NCBI GenBank assembly: GCA_017484225.1
Contig: JAFUTN010000013.1
Span: 1 to 47,977, forward strand
DNA from: Alphaproteobacteria bacterium
GTDB lineage: Bacteria; Pseudomonadota; Alphaproteobacteria; RF32; CAG-239
Length of the DNA: 47,977 bases
Reading direction: 5' to 3'
Positions 7,273-14,767 of this stretch are shown piece by piece (position 1 is the first letter of the stretch; every line of letters starts with the position of its first letter). Made by a program: the position numbers and the translations under genes. The notes under the pieces are model-generated. The model was not told the origin of the DNA, did not search any database, and saw only the letters and a list, made by a program, of their open reading frames with translations.

Positions 7273-7854
7273 ATGATGAATCAAAATACACAGAGCGGAC
7301 GTTCCATGGTTGAAGTCATGGGTTATATGGTGGTGGTTATGCTGCTGGCAGCCGGATTGGGTAAAATTGTTGCCGGAGCTTACGGTGAATACAAGTTCAG
7401 CAAAGCCTCTTTGCAGCTTTCCGATTATGCGGTAGCAATCACCAAAGCTGCGGCCATTGATGCTACTTACGAAGATGTGATACAAAAAATTAATTCCGGA
7501 GATTCGGAGGCAAAAAAACTTTTACCATCGTCATATCGTGTTAATTCAAACAAAGTGCGCCATGCTTTCGGCGGTGAAGTAACTGTCGGAACTTATGATG
7601 CAGACAAGTTTTATATTACATTCAGCGGTTTGGAAAAAGACCAGTGCATAGAACTGGCTATGAAGGATTGGATTAATAATCGCATTGTTGATTTATATGC
7701 CATAAAAGTTAATGAAGATATATGGTATTGGCCGATATACCATGCCGGAGATAATGCCTTGCCGATAACTTATGCTAAAGTTGCCGGAACAACGGATGAT
7801 AACGGACAATGCACGGATGGCGACGAAAACAGCATAATGTGGGTATTTAATTAA
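7273..7854 (+). CDS. Type IV pilin-like protein with C-terminal ENSIMWVFN tail
   Basis: A 193-residue prepilin. After a 9-residue leader (MMNQNTQSG) comes RSMVEVMGYMVVVMLLAAGL: peptidase cleavage after Gly, Glu at mature position 5 and a long hydrophobic helix. Arg at mature position 1 is unusual but recurs in the GRSMVE-type pilins of gut bacteria. The globular part has two cysteines that could form the D-region loop. The last residues (DGDENSIMWVFN) resemble the tail (NDNEN.IEWIFE) shared by the five LRR proteins here. Of three in-frame ATGs I choose 7273, with GAGGG 7 nt upstream; 7276 is also possible. No other pilus gene is adjacent. The PilT/GspE-type ATPase at 32539 is a candidate partner. 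Confidence 0.85.
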   Translation: MMNQNTQSGRSMVEVMGYMVVVMLLAAGLGKIVAGAYGEYKFSKASLQLSDYAVAITKAAAIDATYEDVIQKINSGDSEAKKLLPSSYRVNSNKVRHAFGGEVTVGTYDADKFYITFSGLEKDQCIELAMKDWINNRIVDLYAIKVNEDIWYWPIYHAGDNALPITYAKVAGTTDDNGQCTDGDENSIMWVFN

Positions 7855-7880
7855 GCTTGTTACTATATTTACAATAACGC

Positions 7881-7909
7881 TTGAAGTCGTAATAATTTGT
7901 TGTTATTTT
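7881..7909 (+). promoter_or_regulatory. Probable promoter of the dksA-maf-rng-mla run
   Basis: TTGAAG (7881-7886), a 17-nt spacer and TATTTT (7904-7909), about 33 nt before the dksA start. It is the only plausible promoter seen before the long plus-strand gene run that ends at 13561. Confidence 0.4.
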
Positions 7910-7941
7910 AGCTTAAAATAATTTTTTCTAGGAGATAAGAT

Positions 7942-8367
7942 ATGACTGTTTCTATCATTTTACCACCGGACTATAAGCCTTCTGCTGATGAAGAATATAT
8001 GAACGAAATGCAGTTGGAATATTTTCGTCAAAAGCTGGAAAACTGGAAAAAGTCCATTGTTTCTCAATCTGTTGATACCTTGGAAGATTTACGCCAAGGT
8101 GGTCTTAATCAACCTGATGAGGTGGATCGTGCCTCAATGGAAACAGATAAGTCGCTTGATTTGCGGACTAAAGACAGAATCCGTAAGTTAATTAACAAAA
8201 TTGATGATGCTTTGGAACGCATTGAAGACGGTTCCTATGGCTATTGTGAAGAAACGGGAGAACCTATCGGTATTGACCGTTTGGAAGCTCGTCCGATTGC
8301 CACTCTTTCAATAGAAGCACAGGAACGCCACGAAAGAATGGAAAAAACATACGACGACGAAAACTAA
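7942..8367 (+). CDS. dksA: RNA polymerase-binding transcription factor DksA
   Basis: A 141-residue DksA that binds the RNA polymerase secondary channel and, with ppGpp, resets promoter activity during starvation. The coiled-coil tip DxxDxA is intact (Asp59, Asp62, Ala64 in DEVDRAS). The globular end carries YCEETGEPIGIDRLEARP followed by SIEA. The classic four-cysteine zinc finger is reduced to Cys102, with Thr105, Ser123 and Ala126 in the other places. Alphaproteobacterial DksA proteins are known with this single-cysteine form and work without zinc. GGAG lies 9-10 nt upstream. It is first in the run leading to maf, 9 bp away. Confidence 0.95.
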   Translation: MTVSIILPPDYKPSADEEYMNEMQLEYFRQKLENWKKSIVSQSVDTLEDLRQGGLNQPDEVDRASMETDKSLDLRTKDRIRKLINKIDDALERIEDGSYGYCEETGEPIGIDRLEARPIATLSIEAQERHERMEKTYDDEN

Positions 8368-8376
8368 AGAAAAGAT

Positions 8377-8949
8377 ATGAAAGTTCAGGATTTTATTTTG
8401 GCATCAGGTTCGGCGCAACGCATTGCTTTGTTGCGCCAAATCGGTTATGAGCCGAAAGAAATTTTTCCTGCCGATATAGATGAAAGCTGTATGCCGAGTG
8501 AGCAGCCGTTACCTTATGTCAGACGTATGGCTTTATCCAAGGCAAAAAGAGTCGCCGAGCTTAAACCGGATGAAAATATTTTAGCTTGCGATACGGTGGT
8601 AACGGTAGGAAAACGTATTTTACACAAATCACAAAATGAAGACGAACAACGCAAAGTTATGCAGCTTCTTTCCGGCCGCACTCATAAAGTTATCAGTTCT
8701 GTTTGTCTGATAAATAAAGTCGGGAAAGTAACGCAGCGCACGGTTACTACAAGAGTATCAATGAAACACCTTTCTCGTGATGAGTTGGAAAACTATGTCA
8801 AAGACGGAGAATGGAAAGGTGTGTGCGGTTATAAAATAGAAGGAAAGCTTGCCGGATATGTTACCCGTCTTGTCGGTTCATATTCGTCTGTTGTAGGGCT
8901 TCCTTTGCACGAAACCTTAAATTTGCTGAATGGAGAAAACATAAAATGA
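8377..8949 (+). CDS. maf: Maf-family nucleotide pyrophosphatase
   Basis: A 190-residue Maf/HAM1-fold protein. Members hydrolyse non-canonical or modified nucleoside triphosphates (for example dTTP/UTP or m7GTP types) to monophosphates. The N-terminal ILASGS.QRIALLRQIG matches the ASxSxRR..LL substrate loop, with Gln in place of the usual first Arg. LACDTVVTVG holds the catalytic Asp, followed by SGRTHKVISSVCLI and a C-terminal GYKIEGKLAGYVTRLVGSYSSVVGLPL block. It starts 9 bp after dksA without a strong ribosome binding site and overlaps rng by 4 bp (ATGA), so its translation is coupled to its neighbours. The maf-rng-yacG order is usual in alphaproteobacteria. Confidence 0.93.
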   Translation: MKVQDFILASGSAQRIALLRQIGYEPKEIFPADIDESCMPSEQPLPYVRRMALSKAKRVAELKPDENILACDTVVTVGKRILHKSQNEDEQRKVMQLLSGRTHKVISSVCLINKVGKVTQRTVTTRVSMKHLSRDELENYVKDGEWKGVCGYKIEGKLAGYVTRLVGSYSSVVGLPLHETLNLLNGENIK

Positions 8950-10109
8950 ATGCGGAAAAAATAGTTTATGACAGAAATGAAGAAACGTCGGGTATTGCTG
9001 TTTTTGATGAAAACGGCTTAATGGAAATAGATATTTTTGATGAAAAAAGAGCTATTGAGGGTAATGTTTATCTGGGAAAAATTGTAAAAAAAATCAATTT
9101 GGCAAATGATAAATACGGTTTTATGGTGAATATCGGTGACGGATATGAGGCTTTTCTGAACTCTTATGAGCCGACGTTAAAAGAAGCAAATATGAGCGAA
9201 GGACAAAGTGTTGTTGTTCAGGTTGCACAAGAAAAGCGCGCTGAAAAAGGTGCAAAAGTCGTGCGCAATATTCAGCTTGCCGGAGCCTTTTTGGTATATT
9301 GCCCGTTCAGATTTGATGTTGAATATTCAAACAAAATAACGAATAAAGATAAAGCCGAAACATATCGCAAACTGGTGCAAAGCAAGTCAAAGAGCAATGA
9401 AGGCTGGATTTTACGCACGGCATCAGTGGAAGCTGATGAGCAGCAAATTGTTGATGAAATGACAGAATTGAGAAATATTTATGACACGATTCGTAAAAAA
9501 GCACGTGTTGCTTCGGCTCCGGCATTGTTGTATGCAAAAGAAAATCCTTTATTTGAATATATTCGCCGCTACAAGAGCAGTTTGCATGAAGTTATTGTAG
9601 ATACTCCTAGACTCGCTGAAGAGGTAAAAAACGTATTTGCCGGAACCGTTACGGTTATGCGTGAAGGTTTTGAAAAATGCGGGGTTGATGATGCAATAGT
9701 TGAATCTTTGGAAAGAACGGTTAAGTTAAAACACGGAGGAGCATTGCAAATTGAGGAGACGCGCGCTTGTGTGGCAATAGATGTAGACAGCAGCGGAATA
9801 ACTTCCGGCGGTGATATTGACAGCCTGAATGTTGAAGCGGCAAAAGAGATTGCACGCCAGATTCGTCTGCGCAATTTGGCGGGTAAGATAATTATAGACT
9901 TTGCCGGTTCTTCGGAATATCGCTTTATGAAGCGTGTGATAGATATTTTGGAAGAAGAATTGGTTGATGATGCTTGTCATAGCCGTATATTAGGGTTGAG
10001 CCGTGCCGGAAATGTAGAAATTCTGCGCCAGCGCCGCCGCCCGTCATTGCGTGACTTGTATACGGTAGAATGTCCGACTTGTTCCGGAACCGGAAGGGTT
10101 GAGCCGTGA
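8946..10109 (+). CDS. rng: Ribonuclease E/G family endoribonuclease (RNase G-like)
   Basis: A 387-residue catalytic-core enzyme that cuts single-stranded RNA in rRNA maturation and mRNA decay. It has an S1 domain (about residues 36-110, EGNVYLGKIVKKI...), the DNase I-like catalytic site with Asp279 in CVAIDVDSSG and Asp318 in IIIDFAG, and the zinc-link CPTCSGTG (Cys376, Cys379) near the end. The short N-terminal region and the lack of the long RNase E C-terminal scaffold make it RNase G-like in length; in some alphaproteobacteria a core-only protein is the sole family member. It overlaps maf by 4 bp and yacG by 4 bp. Confidence 0.92.
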   Translation: MNAEKIVYDRNEETSGIAVFDENGLMEIDIFDEKRAIEGNVYLGKIVKKINLANDKYGFMVNIGDGYEAFLNSYEPTLKEANMSEGQSVVVQVAQEKRAEKGAKVVRNIQLAGAFLVYCPFRFDVEYSNKITNKDKAETYRKLVQSKSKSNEGWILRTASVEADEQQIVDEMTELRNIYDTIRKKARVASAPALLYAKENPLFEYIRRYKSSLHEVIVDTPRLAEEVKNVFAGTVTVMREGFEKCGVDDAIVESLERTVKLKHGGALQIEETRACVAIDVDSSGITSGGDIDSLNVEAAKEIARQIRLRNLAGKIIIDFAGSSEYRFMKRVIDILEEELVDDACHSRILGLSRAGNVEILRQRRRPSLRDLYTVECPTCSGTGRVEP

Positions 10110-10318
10110 GTGAAGTAACAAAAATTCATAAATGCCCTATTTGCCATAAGGTATTTACGGATGAAAAGTATGTCCCGTTTTGTTCCAAACGTTGTGCAGA
10201 TGTAGATTTGGGACGGTGGTTCAACGGCAGTTATGCGGTGGCTTCCGAAGATTTGGACGAAATGGAAACGATTGAATTGTATGAGGCAATGAATGAACAA
10301 ACGGACAACGAACAATAA
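10106..10318 (+). CDS. yacG: DNA gyrase inhibitor / zinc-binding protein YacG
   Basis: A 70-residue protein whose zinc site is CPIC plus CSKRC (Cys10, Cys13, Cys26 and Cys30), the YacG pattern, followed by DLGRWF.G.Y. YacG of E. coli binds GyrB and blocks DNA binding. It starts at a GTG overlapping the rng stop (GTGA), so it is translated by coupling. Its C-terminal acidic tail (EDLDEMETIELYEAMNEQTDNEQ in part) runs over the start of mlaE by 26 bp in another frame. Confidence 0.92.
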   Translation: MSEVTKIHKCPICHKVFTDEKYVPFCSKRCADVDLGRWFNGSYAVASEDLDEMETIELYEAMNEQTDNEQ

Positions 10319-11432
10319 AAACGGAACGGTTTTTGTTACGCAAAAGAACGGAATCGTTAAAGTGATGTTCTCCGGCAATATTGCAGAATTAGACGGCGGA
10401 GAAGTTGTTGCTGAAATTCGTAAATATTCCGCAAAAGGTGCTGAGCAAATATTGTTGGATACCGAAAAACTGGGAAGTTGGGATTCTTCTGTTTTATTGG
10501 TTGTTTTTGAAGCAGTTAAATCGGCAAAGGAAAATAATATAGAGTGTGATATTTCTAATTTGCCGGAAAATATGCAACAGCTTGTTCATTTGGCATTGGC
10601 CGTAAACAGAAAGCCTACCCGTGCGGGTGACGGAAGTTATGATGTTTTTGAAACTTTGGGCAGAATCACAATAGACACTGTGCAAAAAGTGACAAAAGTA
10701 TTAGCATTTATCGGCGATTCCTTTTCGGCAATCGGACGTTTTTTTGCAGGACGTTCCATTACTCGTTCAATAGATTTTTATGCCGCATTAAGTGATTGCG
10801 GTCCGAAAGCACTCGGTATTATTTCTCTTATAAGTTTTTTGGTCGGATTAATTTTGGCTTTTGTCGGTGCGGTTCAACTTCGTGAATTCGGGGCGCAAAT
10901 ATACGTTGCAAGCTTGGTAACTATCGGAATGTGCAGAATTATGGGTGCAATTATGGTCGGTATAATAATGGCCGGACGCACCGGTTCGGCATATGCCGCC
11001 ACCATCGGCACAATGCAAGTAAATGAAGAACTTGATGCATTGCAAACCATGGGTTTATCCAGAATGGATTTTTTGGTTTTGCCGCGATTATTGGCTTTGG
11101 TTTTGGCAATGCCTATCCTTACCATGTTAGCTGATTTTATGGGCATGCTCGGCGGAGCGTTTGTCGGAGTTTTTATGCTGGACATTCCATATCAGGAATA
11201 TTGGAGATTTGCCGTAAGGGCATTTAAAATCGGCAATTTTCTGGTAGGAATATTCCACGGTATCTGTTTCGGATTTATTATCGCCTTATGCGGCTGCTAT
11301 CAGGGATTAAATTGCGGGCGTAACGCCGACAGTGTCGGAGTGGCTACCACAAAATCCGTTGTCAGCGCCGTTGTATATATGATAGTGGCAACCGGAATTA
11401 TTACGGTTATTTGTCAGGAGCTTGGAATATGA
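10293..11432 (+). CDS. mlaE: Phospholipid ABC transporter permease MlaE with STAS domain
   Basis: A 379-residue inner-membrane permease of the Mla system, which moves phospholipids between inner and outer membranes to keep outer-leaflet asymmetry. Residues about 10-100 form a STAS domain (VKVMFSGNIAELDG..., ILLDTEKLGSWDSSV) fused to the MlaE permease core (about 130-379). Typical motifs include AGRTGSAYAATIGTMQVNEELDAL and LPRLLAL. In E. coli the STAS part is a separate gene (mlaB); the fused form is common in alphaproteobacteria. It overlaps yacG by 26 bp and mlaF by 4 bp. Confidence 0.93.
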   Translation: MNKRTTNNKNGTVFVTQKNGIVKVMFSGNIAELDGGEVVAEIRKYSAKGAEQILLDTEKLGSWDSSVLLVVFEAVKSAKENNIECDISNLPENMQQLVHLALAVNRKPTRAGDGSYDVFETLGRITIDTVQKVTKVLAFIGDSFSAIGRFFAGRSITRSIDFYAALSDCGPKALGIISLISFLVGLILAFVGAVQLREFGAQIYVASLVTIGMCRIMGAIMVGIIMAGRTGSAYAATIGTMQVNEELDALQTMGLSRMDFLVLPRLLALVLAMPILTMLADFMGMLGGAFVGVFMLDIPYQEYWRFAVRAFKIGNFLVGIFHGICFGFIIALCGCYQGLNCGRNADSVGVATTKSVVSAVVYMIVATGIITVICQELGI

Positions 11433-12199
11433 GCGAGCAAGTGCAGATAAATGTAGAAAATCTTACAATCGGCTATGGAGATTTTGTGCTGTTGAAAGAT
11501 GCCGATTATCAGGTTAATAAAGGTGATATCTTTATTATCATGGGAGGCAGCGGATGCGGAAAAAGCAGTATGTTGCGCGTGCTTACCGGTTTGGTCAAAC
11601 CGAAAAAAGGAAAAGTTATTATCGGTGATACGGATATAACGTCGGCGAGCGATAGTGAAATACAGCAAATTCGTGAAAAAAGCGGTATTTTGTATCAAAG
11701 CGGAGCGTTGTTCAGTTCCATGACATTGGCGGAAAATATTGCTCTGCCGTTGCAACAGTATACCGATTATTCGGAAAAAACAATCAAAGAACTTGCCGGA
11801 TTAAAATTGTCTTTAGTCGGACTTGCCGGATTTGATGATTTTTATCCGTCGGAAATAAGCGGCGGTATGAAAAAACGAGCCGGACTTGCCCGTGCATTGG
11901 CACTTGATCCGGAAATCGTGTATTTTGACGAACCTTCCGCCGGTCTTGATCCGATAAGTTCAAAAAATTTAGATGATTTAATTATTGAGTTGAATCGTAG
12001 TTTAGGAACAACTATCGTGGTGGTAACACACGAATTGAGTTCTATTTTCAGTATCGGAAATAATTCAATTTTTTTGGACGGAGCCAAAAAGCAAATTACG
12101 GCCAGAGGCAATCCGCGCGAATTGCTGAAAAATCCGCCAAATCGCGAAGTTTATGAATTTTTAACCAGAGGTGGGGGAAATCAATATGCAGAAAAATAA
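11429..12199 (+). CDS. mlaF: Phospholipid ABC transporter ATPase MlaF
   Basis: A 256-residue ABC ATPase that powers the Mla permease. Walker A is GGSGCGKSS (Lys45), the signature is SGGMKKRAGLARAL (the M-K-K-R form typical of MlaF/Mkl), Walker B is IVYFDEPSAGLDP, and the switch His lies in VVVTHELSS. The ATG at 11429 overlaps the mlaE stop (ATGA) and has AGGAG 8 nt upstream; an in-frame codon at 11411 lies before this site. The 3' end overlaps mlaD by 14 bp, keeping subunits in balance. Confidence 0.94.
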   Translation: MSEQVQINVENLTIGYGDFVLLKDADYQVNKGDIFIIMGGSGCGKSSMLRVLTGLVKPKKGKVIIGDTDITSASDSEIQQIREKSGILYQSGALFSSMTLAENIALPLQQYTDYSEKTIKELAGLKLSLVGLAGFDDFYPSEISGGMKKRAGLARALALDPEIVYFDEPSAGLDPISSKNLDDLIIELNRSLGTTIVVVTHELSSIFSIGNNSIFLDGAKKQITARGNPRELLKNPPNREVYEFLTRGGGNQYAEK

Positions 12200-12989
12200 A
12201 ACTTACAGAAGTGTCGGTATGTTCGTTTTTGTCGGTTTGTTTATTTTAGGTGCCATAATATATCGTTATGTCAGCAAAACATTCTTGACAAAAGATTCGG
12301 AATATCCGGTTATGTATTTTGAGGAGTCTATTAACGGGCTTAATGTAGGCTCGCCGGTTGTTTTCAAAGGTGTTGAAGTCGGACAGGTAATCGGTATCAG
12401 ACTGGTTGTTGATATGGAAAAAGGGACGTTTAAGACACCGGTGTATGCCGAATTTATAGAGAACAGATCGTTTGAATTTAAGGACAAAAGACATCTGGAA
12501 CCTCGTGAGGCTTTGAAAGATTTGATATCTAAAGGATTGCGTGCGCGTTTAGTCAGCGGAAACTATTTGACAGGGCAGTTGATGATTGAATTGGTAATGG
12601 ATCCTAATACACCGGTAGAATTTGACGGTTATCCTGATGAACCGGAAATTCCGACCATTATGTCGTCGTTTGGGGTAATATCAAAAGATTTACAAGAAAT
12701 TCCGCTTAAGGAAACAATGTTGAGGATTAGCAATATTATAGAAGATTTGGAAGAAAAAATGCCTGATATTTTGAAAAATGTTGCGGATATTTCAAGCAAT
12801 ATGAGTAAAATGACAACCAAAATGGATAAAATGATGGATAAAAAATCGGATGAAACTTCAAAAGCGGTGGCTAATTTCAATAACACATTAGAGGATATTG
12901 CCAAAGCAAGCGTGTCGCTTAAAAATTTAACCGATTATTTGGAACGTCATCCCGAGGCAATTATCAGAGGAAAGGAAAGTGCAAAATGA
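12186..12989 (+). CDS. mlaD: MCE-domain substrate-binding protein MlaD
   Basis: A 267-residue protein anchored by one N-terminal helix (VGMFVFVGLFILGAIIY), with one MCE domain in the periplasm (about residues 38-120; GLNVGSPVVFKGVEVGQV is the MCE signature). MlaD forms a hexameric ring that binds lipid beneath the permease. The C-terminal third is helical (MLRISNIIEDLEEKMPDIL, then MTTKMDKMMDKK), likely coiled coil. The start is the ATG at 12186, with a GGGGGA purine run 8 nt upstream, inside the end of mlaF. It overlaps the lipoprotein gene by 4 bp. Confidence 0.93.
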   Translation: MQKNKTYRSVGMFVFVGLFILGAIIYRYVSKTFLTKDSEYPVMYFEESINGLNVGSPVVFKGVEVGQVIGIRLVVDMEKGTFKTPVYAEFIENRSFEFKDKRHLEPREALKDLISKGLRARLVSGNYLTGQLMIELVMDPNTPVEFDGYPDEPEIPTIMSSFGVISKDLQEIPLKETMLRISNIIEDLEEKMPDILKNVADISSNMSKMTTKMDKMMDKKSDETSKAVANFNNTLEDIAKASVSLKNLTDYLERHPEAIIRGKESAK

Positions 12990-13561
12990 AAAAATTTTTA
13001 GTTGCGATAAGTGTTTTATTTATGGGTGCTTGCAGTATATTGGGCGGGTATTCTCAAAAGTCTACGTTTTATATGATGAACTCATCCGGATTGGAAAAAA
13101 TTTCCGGCAAAAAGTTTAATATAGGCGTGGGAAAAGTAAATGTTCCCGATATATTGAACAAACCACAGCTGGTTGTTTACGATAAGGATTCTCACGAAGT
13201 TAATATTCTGGAATTTGAACGTTGGGGCGAACCTTTGCCTTATGTTTTGCAAGGAGCAATAACAAGTGATTTAATGGCATATCTTCCGGATTCGTTTGTT
13301 AAAAGTGTAGAATTTGCTTCCGAAAATTTGGATTATGCTGTGCGGGTAAAAATAAATAAAATAGAAGCATACCAAAACGACAAAGTGGTTCTTTCGGCTT
13401 GGTGGCATATTGAAAATACAAAAGGAAAAATTTTGGCTCGCCGACAAAAAACTTATGAAGTTAAAGTCAAAGGTGAAAATATATCTGATTTAGTGTCGGC
13501 AGAAAACGAGGCCGTAAACCTTTTGAGTGCAGACATTGCCGAATATTTTGCCAAGATGTAA
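12986..13561 (+). CDS. ABC-type transport auxiliary lipoprotein (PqiC/YmbA-like)
   Basis: A 191-residue lipoprotein. The signal peptide ends in LFMGAC, a lipobox with Cys16, and the mature domain carries FNIGVGKVNVPDILNKPQLV and FERWGEPLPYVLQGAI, the hallmark of the ABC_trans_aux/PqiC family. Such proteins sit in the outer membrane and are thought to receive or pass lipids from MCE-protein systems. In alphaproteobacteria this gene commonly closes the mla operon, as here. It overlaps mlaD by 4 bp, and a strong terminator follows at 13581. Confidence 0.88.
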   Translation: MKKFLVAISVLFMGACSILGGYSQKSTFYMMNSSGLEKISGKKFNIGVGKVNVPDILNKPQLVVYDKDSHEVNILEFERWGEPLPYVLQGAITSDLMAYLPDSFVKSVEFASENLDYAVRVKINKIEAYQNDKVVLSAWWHIENTKGKILARRQKTYEVKVKGENISDLVSAENEAVNLLSADIAEYFAKM

Positions 13562-13580
13562 AAGTTTATACTGCCATAAA

Positions 13581-13610
13581 AAAAAGACGCTCCGCCTTGA
13601 GCGTCTTTTT
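13581..13610 (+). terminator. Terminator of the mla operon
   Basis: GACGCTC-CGCCTT-GAGCGTC with A and T runs on both sides, 20 bp after the last gene. It lies only a few bases before the promoter of LRR unit B1. Confidence 0.9.
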
Positions 13611-13612
13611 TA

Positions 13613-13640
13613 TTGCAAAGCAGATTAAATCTGTTATGAT
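13613..13640 (+). promoter_or_regulatory. Promoter of class B unit 1 with palindromic spacer
   Basis: TTGCAA (13613-13618), a 16-nt spacer and TATGAT (13635-13640). The spacer holds CAGATT-A-AATCTG, a perfect palindrome. The second class B promoter at 21737 has the same boxes and spacing and a different palindrome (CAAATT-AATTTG), so a repressor operator is plausible. Confidence 0.65.
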
Positions 13641-13646
13641 TGATTT

Positions 13647-13885
13647 ATGGTAAAAGGAATTTTGCCAAGAACCCGAAAAAGGGGTTCGGAGCTTTGAACG
13701 GCTTTTATCAGGTGATACCAATATGCGGTATCCTTTTACGGATGCTTTTTTGGTATTTAAATATCCCCGCTTTGGTTGGGGAGCTTGTGGCGTATGTTCA
13801 GGCAATTTGTTGCTAAAGGTCATAAGAATCATTACACCTGATATGATTGTTCAACTCTCCGACCGTCCTTTGAGGCGGATTTTTT
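13647..13885 (+). promoter_or_regulatory. Structured 5' leader with terminator, class B copy 1
   Basis: Conserved blocks shared with 21771-22014 are AAGAACCCGAAAAAGGGGTT (a GAACCC/GGGTTC hairpin), GGAGCTTTGAACGGCTTTTA, a CCCC/GGGG hairpin, GGCGTATGTTCAGG, and TATGATTGTTCAACTCTCCG. GGAG..TTGAAC (13688-13699) pairs with GTTCAA..CTCC (13849-13860). Inside it, helix a (13706-13714 with 13835-13843) is TATCAGGTG/CACCTGATA here and a different 9-bp pair in copy 2. The leader ends in a terminator (CCG.CCT/AGGCGG plus six Ts, 13863-13885), 22 bp before the GGAG of the LRR gene. Confidence 0.75.
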
Positions 13886-13918
13886 AATTTTAAAATTTTG
13901 CTTAAATGGAGAAGAATG

Positions 13919-14665
13919 ATGAAAAAAATTGTGCTGATATTGGGGATAGTGATATGCTTTGCGAATAGAACTTATGGCGCAACATGGGACTGCGGAAAAG
14001 TTGAAAATACGGTATTTTGCACACTGGAAGAAAACGGTGTATTTACAATATCCGGAGAAGGAGAAATGAAAAATTACAACAGAGCATCCGGAAGAGGTAT
14101 TTGGTATGATAATCGTCCTTGGGGTTCAACCGAACTTGCGAATGGTGAATTAACAAATATACACAAGGTTGTTGTCGGTAAAGGTGTTACATACATAGGA
14201 ATCAATGCTTTTGAGGGATTTTCAAGTATTCAAACACTGGAAGGAGGCGAAAATTTAGAAAAAATAGGCACAGATGCTTTTTACGGGGCTGATTTGGATA
14301 ATGTAAATATTCCAAATGTCACGGAAATAGGAGACTACGCATTTATAGGCAATGGTAATTTGCGAAATATTAATATGCCTAATCTTGAGACAAGTTATGC
14401 ATCTTCTTTTTCCGGAACACCTGTTAGCCGTTATGCCGGAGATTGTTTACAATACAGGCAAGCAATTTGTATTCGCAATGAAAAAGATATCTGCCACGAC
14501 AATTATTTGCTGAAAAATAATATTTGCATAGATGCTTCTTTGGGGTGCGGTGAAAACTGGATAGATTTGGGCGGATATTGTGAACGTATTCGTTATACTC
14601 TGCCGGAGGCAGACGAACTAACCTCAAATGACAATGAAAATATGATTGAATGGATTTTTGAGTAA
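13919..14665 (+). CDS. Secreted BspA-type LRR protein, class B unit 1
   Basis: A 248-residue exported protein with signal peptide MKKIVLILGIVICFANRTYG and mature start ATWDCGKVENTVFC. A short cap (GVFTISGEGEMKNY) is followed by LRR_5-type repeats (IGINAFEGFSSIQTLEGGENL, IGTDAFYG, IGDYAFIGNGNLRNI). A Cys-rich stretch with SLGCGENWIDLGGYCERI comes before the shared tail RYTLPEAD, TSNDNEN, IEWIFE. It has two adjacent ATGs, 13916 and 13919; I choose 13919 because GGAG then lies 7 nt away. It is a single-gene unit behind its own promoter, leader and terminator. The Cys module is most like that of the class A protein at 14768. Cell-surface or adhesion function is inferred from BspA relatives. Confidence 0.8.
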   Translation: MKKIVLILGIVICFANRTYGATWDCGKVENTVFCTLEENGVFTISGEGEMKNYNRASGRGIWYDNRPWGSTELANGELTNIHKVVVGKGVTYIGINAFEGFSSIQTLEGGENLEKIGTDAFYGADLDNVNIPNVTEIGDYAFIGNGNLRNINMPNLETSYASSFSGTPVSRYAGDCLQYRQAICIRNEKDICHDNYLLKNNICIDASLGCGENWIDLGGYCERIRYTLPEADELTSNDNENMIEWIFE

Positions 14666-14710
14666 AGAGTCATTATCGGGCGCATTCTTTTTTCTGTCAT
14701 TAGCGAATTT

Positions 14711-14755
14711 GTCATCTTGAGGGGTTGAGCAATTAGCGAAATCCCTCAAGATGAC
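14711..14755. repeat. Inverted repeat between convergent LRR genes
   Basis: GTCATCTTGAGGG and CCCTCAAGATGAC form a 13-bp perfect inverted repeat around a 19-nt loop. The arm matches the start of the dispersed repeat at the left edge of the window (TCATCTTGAGGGATTC at 6-20). It could act as a bidirectional terminator, though no T-run follows the stem. Confidence 0.7.
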
Positions 14756-14767
14756 GGCGGATATTTT

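Noticed and set aside
13647..13885. Leaders as known riboswitches (cobalamin, TPP, SAM, c-di-GMP, THF)
   Set aside because: None of the core consensus motifs of these classes could be matched by eye.
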